A stretch of DNA of 40,624 nucleotides from Lysobacteraceae bacterium (GCA_028870665.1 JAGWPB010000021.1:1-40624); one strand, 5' to 3'; numbered from the stretch's first letter, positions 21,081-29,689 are shown. A program made the numbers and translations. Notes: a model not told the origin generated them from the letters alone.

Positions 21081-22421
21081 TCAGCCGCGCGCGAAGGCCA
21101 GCCGTTCGCCGCGGATCGTGTCGTTCACCTGCGCGCCATCCCATGCCATGCGCCCGTTGACGAAGGTCGCGACGATCGAACTGCGGAACGTCTCGCCCGC
21201 GAACGGCGACCATGCGCACTTCGAGAGCACCCCGGCGTCGGTCACGGTGTGCGGCCGGCGCGGATCGACCAGCACCAGGTCGGCCGCGTAACCTTCGCGC
21301 AGGAAGCCGCGCTCGCGCACGTTGAAGAGCGTCGCCGGGGCGTGGCTGACCGCCTCGACCACCCGTTCCAGGGTCAGCGTGCCGGCGAACACCCGCTCCA
21401 GCGCGCACTGCAGCGCGTACTGGACCAGCGGCAGCCCGGCGGGGGCGTGGTCGTAGTCGAGCGCCTTTTCCTGCGCCAGGTGCGGGGCGTGATCGGTGGC
21501 CAGCACATCGATGCGGCCCGCGGCCAGCGCGCGGGTGATCGCATCGCGGTCGGCGGCGGCCTTGATCGCCGGGTTGCACTTGATGCGGTTGCCGAGACGG
21601 GGATAGTCGGCGTCGCAGAAGTGCAGGTAATGGACGCAGGTTTCGGCGGTGATGCGCTTGCCGGCAACCGGCCCCGGTTCGAACAGCGCCAGCTCGTCGG
21701 CGGTGGACAGGTGCAGCACGTGCAGACGCGAGCCATGCCGGCGCGCCAGGTCGATCGCCAGTCGCGTGGACTTGATGCAGGCTTCGCGCGAGCGGATCAG
21801 CGGATGCTGTTCGACCGGGATCGCCGCGCCGTAGCGCGCATGTGCGGCGGCGAGATTGGCCGCGATCGTCGGCGTGTCCTCGCAATGGGTGATGATCGGC
21901 ACCGGCGCCTCGCGGAAGATGCCGTCGAGCGTCGCCGGGTCGTCCACCAGCATGTTGCCGGTCGAGGCGCCCATGAACACCTTGATGCCGGGCGCGCTCA
22001 GCGGATCGAGGCGGCGGATCGCGTCGAGATTGTCGTTGGTGGCGCCGAGGTAGAAGGCGTAGTTGGCGCGTGACACCTGGGCCGCGCGGGCGTACTTGGC
22101 CTCCAGCGCGTCGCGATCGGTCGCGGGCGGGCGGGTGTTGGGCATCTCCATGAAGCTGGTGATGCCGCCGGCCACGGCGGCGCGCGATTCACTCTCGATG
22201 TCGGCCTTGTGGGTCAGGCCGGGCTCGCGGAAGTGCACCTGGTCGTCGATCATGCCCGGCAGCAGCCACAGCCCGGCCGCATCGACCACCTGCTCGCCGG
22301 CGCGCGCGGCCAGTTCGCCGGCGATGGACTCGATGCGGCCGTCGCGCACGCGCAGATCGGCGTGGAAGCGCCGGCCCTCGTTCACCAGTTCGGCAGAGCG
22401 GATCAGCCACGCATCAGTCAT
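21081..22421 (-). CDS. pyrC: Dihydroorotase (class I-like)
   Basis: 446-aa amidohydrolase that cyclises N-carbamoyl-aspartate to dihydroorotate in pyrimidine synthesis. Key segments: DDQVHFREPGLTHKADIESE (residues 59-78), MPNTRPP, GIKVFMGAS with Lys147 as probable carbamylated metal-bridging Lys, ITHCED, HVLHLST, TAETCVHYL and LATDHAPH. The first His of the usual HxH metal motif is Gln61 (QVH); I recall that a subgroup of bacterial dihydroorotases has this reading. The ATG overlaps the yidD stop (ATGA) and GAGGAA precedes it. An allantoinase or hydantoinase is less likely given RIKCNPAIK and the DHAPH motif. Confidence 0.9.
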   Translation of the reverse strand: MTDAWLIRSAELVNEGRRFHADLRVRDGRIESIAGELAARAGEQVVDAAGLWLLPGMIDDQVHFREPGLTHKADIESESRAAVAGGITSFMEMPNTRPPATDRDALEAKYARAAQVSRANYAFYLGATNDNLDAIRRLDPLSAPGIKVFMGASTGNMLVDDPATLDGIFREAPVPIITHCEDTPTIAANLAAAHARYGAAIPVEQHPLIRSREACIKSTRLAIDLARRHGSRLHVLHLSTADELALFEPGPVAGKRITAETCVHYLHFCDADYPRLGNRIKCNPAIKAAADRDAITRALAAGRIDVLATDHAPHLAQEKALDYDHAPAGLPLVQYALQCALERVFAGTLTLERVVEAVSHAPATLFNVRERGFLREGYAADLVLVDPRRPHTVTDAGVLSKCAWSPFAGETFRSSIVATFVNGRMAWDGAQVNDTIRGERLAFARG

Positions 22422-22675
22422 CGGTGTTCCTCTTCGGGGTGGCGGCAGCGTGCCAGGATGAAGCGTTCGGGGACAGGATCGAGCCCGCCGTCGCACAACG
22501 GCTGGCAACGCAGCAGGCGCCAGAGCGCGAGCACGCCGCCGCGCCGCGCCCCGAAGCGAGCCACCGCCACGCGCGCGTAATCGGCGCAGCTGGGATGAAA
22601 GCGGCAGCGCGATCCGAGCAGCGGACTGAGCAGGCGCTTGTACAGGGCGAGCAGGAACAGGATCAGACGGGTCAC
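22418..22675 (-). CDS. yidD: Membrane protein insertion efficiency factor YidD
   Basis: 85-aa small protein with a hydrophobic amphipathic N-terminus (LILFLLALYKRLLSPLLG) and the family motif CRFHPSCADYARVAV followed by LRCQPLCDGGLDPVP. YidD assists YidC-dependent membrane insertion in the inner membrane. In many genomes it lies between rnpA and yidC; here it is away from that cluster and coupled to dihydroorotase by an ATGA overlap. GTG start. Confidence 0.93.
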   Translation of the reverse strand: MTRLILFLLALYKRLLSPLLGSRCRFHPSCADYARVAVARFGARRGGVLALWRLLRCQPLCDGGLDPVPERFILARCRHPEEEHR

Positions 22676-22715
22676 GCGAAGCGCCGATGCGGCGCGCGGA
22701 GGCGGTGCGCGGCGC

Positions 22716-22744
22716 TTGCTGGTGTAAGGTCTCTAGGCTATAAC
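22716..22744 (+). promoter_or_regulatory. Sigma70-type promoter of the dksA-like gene
   Basis: TTGCTG (22716-22721), 17-base spacer, TATAAC (22739-22744) in the gap divergent from yidD. It implies a 5' leader of about 100 bases. The rest of this 174-base gap shows nothing else recognisable. Confidence 0.6.
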
Positions 22745-22849
22745 AGCCCGCCGTCGCGCCTCAATGGCCGCGACGACGGAGCAGCAGCAATCGCCGCGGC
22801 ATGCGGCGCGTCGCCCGCAAATTTCGGGCACGTTGGGGAGGCAGACGAA

Positions 22850-23995
22850 ATGAAGAAATCCGCAACGCGGTCCAGGCCGACCAAGGCAGGTATCGCGGCC
22901 AGCAAGAGCAAGCCGGCGAGCAAGTCCCGACCGGTCGCGACGTCGCGGCCGCTGGCGAAGAAGCCGACGCCCCCGAAGAAGGCGACGCCCGCGAAGAAGC
23001 CGGCTCGGGCGAAGCGGCCGGCTTCCGCGAAGAAACCGTCTCCCGCGAAGAAGGCGACGCCGGCGAAGCGGCCGGTTCCCGCGAAGAAGCCGTCTCCCGC
23101 GAAGAAAGCAACGCCGGCGCGCAAGCCGCCGGCAACGAAAAAGCCCGCGGCCACCCGCACGGGCACCTCCGGCAGGCACGTCGCCGCCGGGAAATCGATC
23201 GCGCGGCATGCGGTGGCGAAGCGGCCCGGCGCCAGCCGGAAAGCGGCGGCGCGCGGCGGCAAGTCGGCGCACCCCGCAAAGGCGGCCCGGCCCGTGGCGC
23301 GCAAGCCCGCGCCGGGCAAGCCTGCCGTTAAGACCAAGAGCAAGGCCAATGCCAGGCCGACGCACCAGCGGGTGATCAAGGCCGTTCCCGCGGCTCGGTC
23401 GTCAGCCAGCCCTGCGCGGCCAGCGGCCGCGGCGAATGTGCGTGCCATTGTCCCTCCCCCCATCCGTGTTCCATCCAGCAGGACCCTCGTGAAGTCATCC
23501 GCTCGCAAAGTCCCCGTCTCGCTTCCCGGCATCGATGCCGGCATCACCAAGGAGGATGGCCGTTACGCGCTGCCTCTTTCCGTCACCATCAAGCTGCCGC
23601 CCGGTTACCGTCCCTCCGCGAAAGAGGAGTACATGGGCCCGTACCAGCTGGCGTACTTCCGCGAGAAGCTGCGCAAATGGCGCGACGACCTGGTCGAGGA
23701 ATCGCGCCAGACCATGGAAAACCTGCGCGACGAGGTGCGCGACGTCGGCGACGACGCCGAGCGTGCCACGCGCGAAACCGAGAATTCGCTCGAACTGCGC
23801 ACCCGCGATCGCTACCGCAAGCTGATTTCCAAGATCGACAACGCCCTGCGGCGCATCGAGGAAGGCCGTTACGGCTTCTGCGAGGAGACCGACGAGGAAA
23901 TCGGGGTTGAGCGCCTGGAAGCGCGCCCGATCGCCACGCTGAGTCTGGATGCGCAGGAACGTCGCGAGCATCTGCAAAAGCAGATGGGCGACTGA
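22850..23995 (+). CDS. dksA: DksA-like RNA polymerase-binding protein with long Lys/Ala/Pro-rich N-terminal tail
   Basis: 381 aa. Residues 1 to about 210 are a low-complexity basic region of AKKP/AKKA repeats like histone H1 tails. Residues about 255-381 are a DksA domain: coiled coil (YMGPYQLAYFREKLRKW...), the tip DDAERA in place of the E. coli DPVDRA, then SLELRTRDRYRKLISKID and GRYGFC. The four-Cys zinc finger is degenerate: only one Cys remains (CEET, and SLDA for CIDC), so it should not hold zinc. From memory, xanthomonad DksA proteins share the Cys-poor finger and the basic extension. Role: with ppGpp it modulates initiation at rRNA and amino-acid promoters; the tail probably adds nucleic-acid binding (inference). 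GGGGAGG precedes the ATG; the upstream open frame is not used. Confidence 0.85.
   Translation: MKKSATRSRPTKAGIAASKSKPASKSRPVATSRPLAKKPTPPKKATPAKKPARAKRPASAKKPSPAKKATPAKRPVPAKKPSPAKKATPARKPPATKKPAATRTGTSGRHVAAGKSIARHAVAKRPGASRKAAARGGKSAHPAKAARPVARKPAPGKPAVKTKSKANARPTHQRVIKAVPAARSSASPARPAAAANVRAIVPPPIRVPSSRTLVKSSARKVPVSLPGIDAGITKEDGRYALPLSVTIKLPPGYRPSAKEEYMGPYQLAYFREKLRKWRDDLVEESRQTMENLRDEVRDVGDDAERATRETENSLELRTRDRYRKLISKIDNALRRIEEGRYGFCEETDEEIGVERLEARPIATLSLDAQERREHLQKQMGD
22976..23137 (+). repeat. In-frame tandem repeats in the dksA tail
   Basis: A 54-base (18-codon) unit encoding KKPSPAKKATPAKRPVPA starts at 23030 and again at 23084, nearly identical in DNA, with more diverged GCGAAGAAG units before it. 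Such repeats can change copy number in frame. Confidence 0.7.
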
Positions 23996-24114
23996 CGCCG
24001 GGGCCTGGCCTGCTCCCGAGCGGGTGCGCCGGCGACGCCCGCGTGCGGATCGCGTCGGCATGGGCAAGCCGTGCACTCGACACGCCCTGTCCCGCGGGAC
24101 GGGTGGCGCGTCGC

Positions 24115-25392
24115 TTACTGGCGTGCCGCCCAGTGCTCGATGGCGAGCACGGCGCGCAGGTTGTCCATGTGCCGGTTGTACAGCGGCACCGGCGCCAGCC
24201 GGATCACGTCCGGCTCGCGCCAGTCGCCGATCACGCCCTGCGCGACGAGGTGCTCGAACAGCGCGCGCCCGGCACCGCGCCCGCCGCGCACGCGCAGGCT
24301 CAGCTGGCAGCCGCGCTGCGCCGGATCCGCGGGCGTGCGGATCTCCAGCACGCGGTCGAGGCGGGTGCGGATCAGCGTTTCCAGATGACCGGTCAGGCGC
24401 AGCGAGCGCTCGCGCAGGCGCGCCATGCCGACGCGCCGGAACGGTTCGAGGCTGGCATGCAGCGGTGCCATGGCCAGGATCGGCGGGTTCGATACCTGCC
24501 ATCCCGCCGCGCCGGCTTCCGGCACGAACCCGGGAGCCATGCGAAAGCGGGTCGCCGCCTCGTGGCCCCACCAGCCGGCCAGCCGCGGTCGCGGCGTGTG
24601 CGCGTGGCGGGCATGCACGAAGCAGCCGGCCGGCGCGCCGGGCCCGCCGTTGAGATATTTGTAGCTGCACCAGACGGCGAAATCGCAGTGGCTGTCATGC
24701 AGCGCCAGCGGCACATTGCCCACCGCATGGGCCAGGTCGAAGCCGACGCAGCAGCCCTGGCGATGTGCCAGCTCGCTCAGTGCGCGCAGGTCCAGCAACT
24801 GGCCGCTGAGGTATTGCACGCCCGGCAGCAGCACCAGGGCGATGCGGTGGCCCTGTTCGGCCAGCGCGGCGGCAAACGCGGCGGTGCCGAAGTGCCCGTC
24901 GGCGTCCGGCGCCACCTCGATCAGGGCCGACCGCGGGTCGTGGCCGTGCAGCGCCAGCTGGCCGAGCACGGCATGACGGTCCGAGGGAAACGCGCCCTGC
25001 TCGATCAGGATGGCGTGACGCTCCGGCGTCGGACGGTAGAAGCTGGCCATCATCAGGTGCAGGTTGACGGTGAGCGCGTTCATCACCACGACTTCCGCCG
25101 GCTCGGCGCCGACCAGCGCGGCCAGCGTCGGCGCCAGTTCGTCCTGCATGCGCAGCCAGGGGTGTGCGCCTTCGAAATGGCCCTCGACCGCGCGCAGGGC
25201 CCAGCCGTCGAGCTCGCGCTCGAGGGCGGCGCGCACCGCGCGCGGCTGCAGGCCCAGCGAGTTGCCGCAGAAATAGGCCTGCTCGCCGCTGCCGTGCGGC
25301 GGAATCAGGAATTCGTCGCGCAGCGCGCTGAGCGGATCGGCGGCGTCGAGTGCCAGGGCATGCGCTTCGCTCGCGGCCGCGTTCGCGTCCAT
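24115..25392 (-). CDS. kynU: Kynureninase
   Basis: 425-aa PLP enzyme cleaving kynurenine (or 3-hydroxykynurenine) to anthranilate (or 3-hydroxyanthranilate) and alanine. Seen: YFCGNSLGLQPR, VVMNALTVNLHLMMASFYRPT, GFDLAHAVGNVPLALHD, the PLP-lysine motif CSYKYLNGGPG (Lys245), GWWGHEAATRFRM and the C-terminal RLAPVPLYN. Length is typical. The ATG follows the stop of the secreted-protein gene by one base (TGAGATG), so they are coupled. No other kynurenine-pathway gene is in this window, so use for catabolism versus NAD synthesis cannot be decided. Confidence 0.95.
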   Translation of the reverse strand: MDANAAASEAHALALDAADPLSALRDEFLIPPHGSGEQAYFCGNSLGLQPRAVRAALERELDGWALRAVEGHFEGAHPWLRMQDELAPTLAALVGAEPAEVVVMNALTVNLHLMMASFYRPTPERHAILIEQGAFPSDRHAVLGQLALHGHDPRSALIEVAPDADGHFGTAAFAAALAEQGHRIALVLLPGVQYLSGQLLDLRALSELAHRQGCCVGFDLAHAVGNVPLALHDSHCDFAVWCSYKYLNGGPGAPAGCFVHARHAHTPRPRLAGWWGHEAATRFRMAPGFVPEAGAAGWQVSNPPILAMAPLHASLEPFRRVGMARLRERSLRLTGHLETLIRTRLDRVLEIRTPADPAQRGCQLSLRVRGGRGAGRALFEHLVAQGVIGDWREPDVIRLAPVPLYNRHMDNLRAVLAIEHWAARQ

Positions 25393-25393
25393 C

Positions 25394-25918
25394 TCAGCTG
25401 CCGAGGCTGCTTGCGACGGCATCGCAGCCGCGATCGAAAGCGGCGGTCCACGCCGGCCCGGCCTGGCTGGCCAGCGGCCGCACGCAGCGCAACTGCACGC
25501 CCTCGTCGCCCTTGAAGTAGTAGCTTTCGCGGTAGTACAGGCGTTGCCCGTTTTCCATGGCGGTGTAGACGAAGCGGCCGGAACCGGCGGCGCTGCCCGA
25601 CTTGTACTGCGGCAGGCCGCGTGCCTTGGCCAGCCCGGCATCGACCCAGGTCTTGAAGGCCCGGGCATCGCTCACCGCATGCACGGAGACGGTGACGCGC
25701 GCCAGCACCTGGTGCCCGGTGGGCGACGGGTCGGGCACCTGGAAGGCGATGAACTGCGGATCGCCGTCGGCTTTCTCCATGATCTGCGGCCAGGTGCCGG
25801 GCGCGCTGAAACGCACGCTGCCGGCGGCGAGGCTGTAATCGGTGGCGAAGGCGTTGCCGCCGCAGGCAAGCATCAGTGCGACGAGGGTCAGTAGGCGCGA
25901 CAGGTGGCGATCGGACAT
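25394..25918 (-). CDS. Small secreted protein of unknown function
   Basis: 174 aa with an N-terminal signal peptide ending ACGGNAFA before TDYSLAAGSVRF, so probably periplasmic. Mature part is beta-rich with FSAPGTWPQIMEKADGDPQFIAFQVPDPSPT, VTVSVHAV, GRFVYTAMENGQRLYYRESYYF, and two Cys (LRCVRP and DRGCDA) that may form a disulphide. I do not recognise a named family. Encoded directly upstream of kynU with coupled translation, and downstream of the FUSC gene on the same strand. A lipoprotein is possible (LMLAC) but the lipobox is poor. Confidence 0.75.
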   Translation of the reverse strand: MSDRHLSRLLTLVALMLACGGNAFATDYSLAAGSVRFSAPGTWPQIMEKADGDPQFIAFQVPDPSPTGHQVLARVTVSVHAVSDARAFKTWVDAGLAKARGLPQYKSGSAAGSGRFVYTAMENGQRLYYRESYYFKGDEGVQLRCVRPLASQAGPAWTAAFDRGCDAVASSLGS

Positions 25919-26027
25919 GGCAGTTCCTCGACAGGGAGCGCAGGGACGAGCGAGCCGGGCACGCCGCCACGCCGCGGCCGGATGGCCAGGGCGGTCGCTG
26001 CGCCGGCGCGCAGTGTAGCGCGGTGCC

Positions 26028-28013
26028 TCACGCGGTCGCCTCGTCCAGCGCGTGGCGCAGGGCGGCCAGTGCATCGGCGATGCGCGCGTGCAGCCGCGCC
26101 CGCGCGGCGTCACCCGCGGCGGCGGGAGCGGAGGCCACACGCTCGCTTGCCGCGGTTGCGCGCGGATCGCGCACACGCGCGGCGAGCTGGCGCACCTGCA
26201 TGGCAGCGATGGCAGCGTGCGGATCGCTGCCGGTGTCGCCGAGCGTCGCTTCCAGCGCCATCGCACTGCGCACCAGACGGCTGGCATGGGCAAACAGGCG
26301 TTCGATCAGCGCCAGCAGGGCGGTTGGCGTCGCCGGTTCGGCACGCAGCCGTTCCAGCGAGGCCAGCGCATTGCTGCGGGCAACGCGAGCCGCGGCGCGC
26401 GCGTGCGCCCGCCGCTCGCGGTCGCCGCCGCTGGCCAGCGTTTCAAGATAAAGCGCATAACTGTCCAGCATCAGCGCGAAGGCGGTCCGCACGCGACCGC
26501 GCTCCCAGGTGGGCCAGACGAGATATCCCGCCAGCGCCGCTGCGCAGGCCAGCACGGTGGCGATCGCGCGGTCATGCAGCGACTGCGCCGGCGACAGGCC
26601 ATCAAGATCGAGCAGGATCACCACGGTGCCGGTCAGTGCCGCCACTGCCAGCGCGTAGTTGGCACTGGCCAGCCAGCGGAACAGGAAGCACAAGGCGGCC
26701 AGCATCGCGATCTTCGCCGCCAGGCCCGGCGCCAACAGCAGCAGCACCGAGGTCAGCACCAGGCCGAGCAGGGTGCCGATCGCGCGCAGCAAGCCGAATT
26801 GCAGGGTCGAGGCAAAGTCCGCGCGCAGCACGATCGCCAGCGTCATCGGCAACCAGTAGCCGTGCGCCAGTCCGAGCACGTGCTCGGCGGCGACGCCGAG
26901 CGCCAGCGCGAACGCCATGCGCAGCGCGTGGCGGAAGGCGACCGCGCGCGGATTGAGGTTGGCGCGCAACTGCACCAGCGGTGCCGTGCCGCGCAGCGCC
27001 GGCGGCAGCTCGCGCTCGGCGCGGGCCGCGCGCAGCTCGCCGCGACTGCCGGCCCAGTCGGCATTGCGGACCGCGGCGCCGAGTGCGCCGCCCAGCGCCG
27101 ACAGATGCGGTTGCAGCGTCGCGGGCACGGTCGTCTGCGCCTGGTCGAGACGTTTCAGCGCGGTATCGGTCGTGCGTGGCGGATCGCCGCTATCGAGCGC
27201 GGTCGCGATCGCATCGAGCACGTCAGCGGTGTCCGCGCGCGCGGCATCCAGCGTTGAGGGCGTCGAATCCAGCTCGCTCAGCGCCAGCAGTTCGAGGCGA
27301 ATGCGTTCGGCTTCGTCGAGCAGGACGCGGAATGCCTCCATGGCCCGGCCGCGTGCCTGATCGTGCCCGAGCAGGATGTCCTGCAGCGCGGTCAGCGCGT
27401 CGGTTGCTGCCGGTGGCGCATCGCGTGGCGGCGGGTGCCGGGCCAGTGCGGCGATCTCGCGATAGGTCTGCGCCAGCGCGGTGCGCTCGGGGCGATAGCG
27501 CTGCAGCGGCCAGGCGATGACCGCCAGCAGCGCCTGCAGCACGCCGCCGGCAAAGAGCAACGCGGCGGCATTGGCTGCGGCCGCAGGCGCCAGCGGGGTT
27601 GCCGCCGCGATCACCAGCAGGATCATGCTGGTCATGCCGACCCGGGTCGCTGCGCTACCGAACAGCACCAGCATGCCGCCGGCGAAACCCCATGCCAGCG
27701 CGAGCGCGATCATGGCATCGCGCTGGGCGCCGAACACGAAGCCTGCATAGCCCGACAGCGCGCCGCCCAGCGCCGCCAGCAGAATCGCCCGCAGCCGCTG
27801 CCGATACGGCCCGGGCTGATCGGAGAACATCACGTTCAGTGCGCCGGCGGCAACGCCGATGCCGGCATCGAGATGGCCGCCGAGCGCACCGGCGATCAGC
27901 GGCGCGGCGACGCCCGCGGTGTTGCGCAGCGCGACGGCCAGCGGCACGTCGGGATGTTTGATGCGCAGCAGACTGTCGCGCAGCGTGCGGCGCAGGGACC
28001 AGGGGGACGCCAT
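26028..28013 (-). CDS. FUSC-family inner-membrane protein (YccS/AaeB-like)
   Basis: 661 aa with two membrane-spanning blocks (about residues 30-170 and 360-520), each with several hydrophobic helices, separated by a soluble helical region and followed by a C-terminal cytoplasmic helical domain. This duplicated layout with the fusaric-acid-resistance-like second block (FRHALRMAFALALGVAAEHVLGL, GYWLPMTLAIVLRADFASTLQFGLLRAIGTLLGLVL) is that of FUSC/YccS/AaeB proteins, some of which export aromatic acids. No AaeA-type membrane-fusion partner is adjacent, so export function is uncertain. ATG at 28013. A palindromic repeat region separates it from efpL. Confidence 0.85.
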   Translation of the reverse strand: MASPWSLRRTLRDSLLRIKHPDVPLAVALRNTAGVAAPLIAGALGGHLDAGIGVAAGALNVMFSDQPGPYRQRLRAILLAALGGALSGYAGFVFGAQRDAMIALALAWGFAGGMLVLFGSAATRVGMTSMILLVIAAATPLAPAAAANAAALLFAGGVLQALLAVIAWPLQRYRPERTALAQTYREIAALARHPPPRDAPPAATDALTALQDILLGHDQARGRAMEAFRVLLDEAERIRLELLALSELDSTPSTLDAARADTADVLDAIATALDSGDPPRTTDTALKRLDQAQTTVPATLQPHLSALGGALGAAVRNADWAGSRGELRAARAERELPPALRGTAPLVQLRANLNPRAVAFRHALRMAFALALGVAAEHVLGLAHGYWLPMTLAIVLRADFASTLQFGLLRAIGTLLGLVLTSVLLLLAPGLAAKIAMLAALCFLFRWLASANYALAVAALTGTVVILLDLDGLSPAQSLHDRAIATVLACAAALAGYLVWPTWERGRVRTAFALMLDSYALYLETLASGGDRERRAHARAAARVARSNALASLERLRAEPATPTALLALIERLFAHASRLVRSAMALEATLGDTGSDPHAAIAAMQVRQLAARVRDPRATAASERVASAPAAAGDAARARLHARIADALAALRHALDEATA

Positions 28014-28054
28014 GGCTGCAGTCTCGCGAGCAAGCCGGCGCGGGGCAAGATGCG

Positions 28055-28082
28055 GATGCCATTCAAGGCATCTCGCCAACGC
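28055..28082. repeat. Direct-repeat copy 1 of a palindromic element
   Basis: 28 bases identical to 28160-28187, offset by 105 bases; contains the small palindrome GATGCC-ATTCAA-GGCATC. Lies between the FUSC start and the efpL stop. Confidence 0.8.
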
Positions 28083-28144
28083 CGGTCAGGTGGTCGCGAG
28101 GGGGCGTCCCTGCCGCGTACTCCGCTCGGCCTCCTGCCTCGCCC

Positions 28145-28196
28145 GAGCTTGATGCGCGAGATGCCATTCAAGGCATCTCGCCAACGCATCAAGCTC
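28145..28196. repeat. Long interrupted palindrome containing the efpL stop codon
   Basis: Arms GAGCTTGATGCG (28145-28156) with CGCATCAAGCTC (28185-28196), and inner arms CGAGATGCC (28157-28165) with GGCATCTCG (28172-28180) around loop ATTCAA; a 4-base bulge CCAA is on one side. Holds the second 28-base repeat copy (28160-28187) and the efpL stop (28189-28191). It may act as a 3' stabilising or terminating hairpin. Confidence 0.75.
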
Positions 28197-28752
28197 GACC
28201 ATTGAACTCGCCGGTCAGTGTGCTCACCTGCACACGCTCGCCGCTGACGATGTATTCCGGCACCTGGATCTCCAGGCCGGTCTGCAGCGTCGCCGGCTTG
28301 GGGCGTTTGGTGGCGCTGGCGCCCTTCAATTCGGGTGCGGTGTCGACCACGGTCAGGACGACGCTGGGCGGCAGCTGCAGGCCCACCGGCTGGTCGTCGA
28401 TCACCTGCACATAGCAGCCTTCCAGTCCCTCGGTGATATAGCCGGCGGCATCGCCGACGACATCCGGGCCCAGCAGGTACTGGGTGTAGTCCTCGACATC
28501 CATGAACACGAAGGCATCGCCGTCCATGTAGGAAAACGTCGCCTGGCGGCGCGCCAGATCGACGTCTTTCAATTCGTCGTCGGCGCGCAGGCTGAGGTCG
28601 AGCTTGCCGGCGCCCGGCACGCTGTAGAGGGTGAAGCGGAAGGTGACGTTGCCGCCGCGCGCGGTCGGCGCGCTGCGTTCGACGTCACGGACCTGGTAGA
28701 CCTTGCCGTCGTGCTCGACGACGAAACCGCGTTTGATTTCGGAGGCTTTCAT
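28189..28752 (-). CDS. yeiP: Elongation factor P-like protein EfpL (YeiP)
   Basis: 187-aa EF-P paralogue. [33 protein letters not shown] puts Arg32 at the tip of the loop where EF-P has its modified Lys, as in E. coli YeiP (Arg33); [51 protein letters not shown] and the C-terminus complete the family pattern. These proteins are reported to ease stalling like EF-P but without lysine modification. ATG at 28752 gives the normal start; the open frame continues upstream without homology. The stop codon lies inside the palindromic repeat at 28145-28196. Confidence 0.94.
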   Translation of the reverse strand: MKASEIKRGFVVEHDGKVYQVRDVERSAPTARGGNVTFRFTLYSVPGAGKLDLSLRADDELKDVDLARRQATFSYMDGDAFVFMDVEDYTQYLLGPDVVGDAAGYITEGLEGCYVQVIDDQPVGLQLPPSVVLTVVDTAPELKGASATKRPKPATLQTGLEIQVPEYIVSGERVQVSTLTGEFNGRA

Positions 28753-28857
28753 GGTGAACTCGGGTAGCGGTGGCCGGTAGCGGTGAACCGGAGCGGCAGG
28801 GGGCATGCGCGGCGGCACGGGGCGTGCAATCGAAGTCATCAAGCATGGGCGCCACGG

Positions 28858-29625
28858 CTATTTCGGCTGCAGCCGGATCGCGCCGTCGACGCGCACCACG
28901 CTGCCGTTCATGTAGCGGTTCTGCAGGATGAAGGCCACGGCATCGGCGAACTCGGCCGGTGTGCCGAGGCGCGCCGGGTAGGGCACCTGGGCGCACAGCG
29001 ACTGATAGACCGCCTCGGGCATGCCCTCGACCATCGGTGTATGGAACACGCCGGGTGCCACCGTCATCACGCGCACGCCGATGCGGGCGAACTCGCGCGC
29101 CATCGGCAGGGTCATGGCGACCACGCCGCCCTTGGAGGCGGCGTAGGCGGCCTGGCCGATCTGGCCTTCATACGCCGCGATCGACGCGGTGTTGACGATC
29201 ACCCCGCGTTCGCCGTCATCACCCGCCGCGTTGTACTGCATCAGATTGGCGGCGCCCTTGGCGACATTGAAGCTGCCGACCAGATTGACCATCACCGTGC
29301 CGGCGAAGTTTTTCAGCGGCAGCGGGCCGTCCTTGCCCAGCACGCGACCGGCGCCGAGGATGCCGGCGCAGCTGACCGCGGCGTTGAGTCCGCCCATCGC
29401 CGCCTGCGCCGCGGCCAGGTTGGCGACGACGCTCTCCTCGGAGCTGACGTCGGTGCGGAAGAAATGCGCGGCGCCGCCCAGTTCGGCCAGCGCCGCCTGC
29501 GCACGCTCGGCATTGACGTCGAGCAGCGCCACCTGCGCGCCCGCCGCGGCCAGCCGCTTCGCCACCGCGAAACCGAGCCCGGAGACGCCGCCGGTGATGA
29601 CCGCCTTGACCTGGTCGAGCTGCAT
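28858..29625 (-). CDS. Short-chain dehydrogenase, 3-hydroxyacyl-CoA dehydrogenase type 2-like
   Basis: 255-aa classical SDR with NAD-binding TGGVSGLG (residues 11-18), LDVN, NTAS (Ser148) and YAASK (Tyr161, Lys165). The pattern, including GKDGPLPLKNFAGTVMVNLVGSFNVAK, VIVNTASIAAYEGQIGQAAYAASKGG and APGVFHTPM, matches the HSD17B10-like group that oxidises 3-hydroxy(-2-methyl)acyl-CoA in isoleucine and fatty-acid breakdown. This fits the neighbouring branched-chain catabolism genes. Lies about 100 bases upstream of efpL and 64 bases downstream of the GNAT gene, same strand; an operon is possible. Confidence 0.88.
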   Translation of the reverse strand: MQLDQVKAVITGGVSGLGFAVAKRLAAAGAQVALLDVNAERAQAALAELGGAAHFFRTDVSSEESVVANLAAAQAAMGGLNAAVSCAGILGAGRVLGKDGPLPLKNFAGTVMVNLVGSFNVAKGAANLMQYNAAGDDGERGVIVNTASIAAYEGQIGQAAYAASKGGVVAMTLPMAREFARIGVRVMTVAPGVFHTPMVEGMPEAVYQSLCAQVPYPARLGTPAEFADAVAFILQNRYMNGSVVRVDGAIRLQPK

Positions 29626-29689
29626 GGGTCAATCCCTGCCTGGATAAACGGCGATTTTAGCCGAGTCGCGCGCCGCGCCGGAAACGGGT

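Noticed and set aside
22424-22849. Upstream extension of the dksA frame
   Set aside because: It is antisense to yidD and the start of dihydroorotase, while the ATG at 22850 has a good ribosome-binding site and a promoter upstream.
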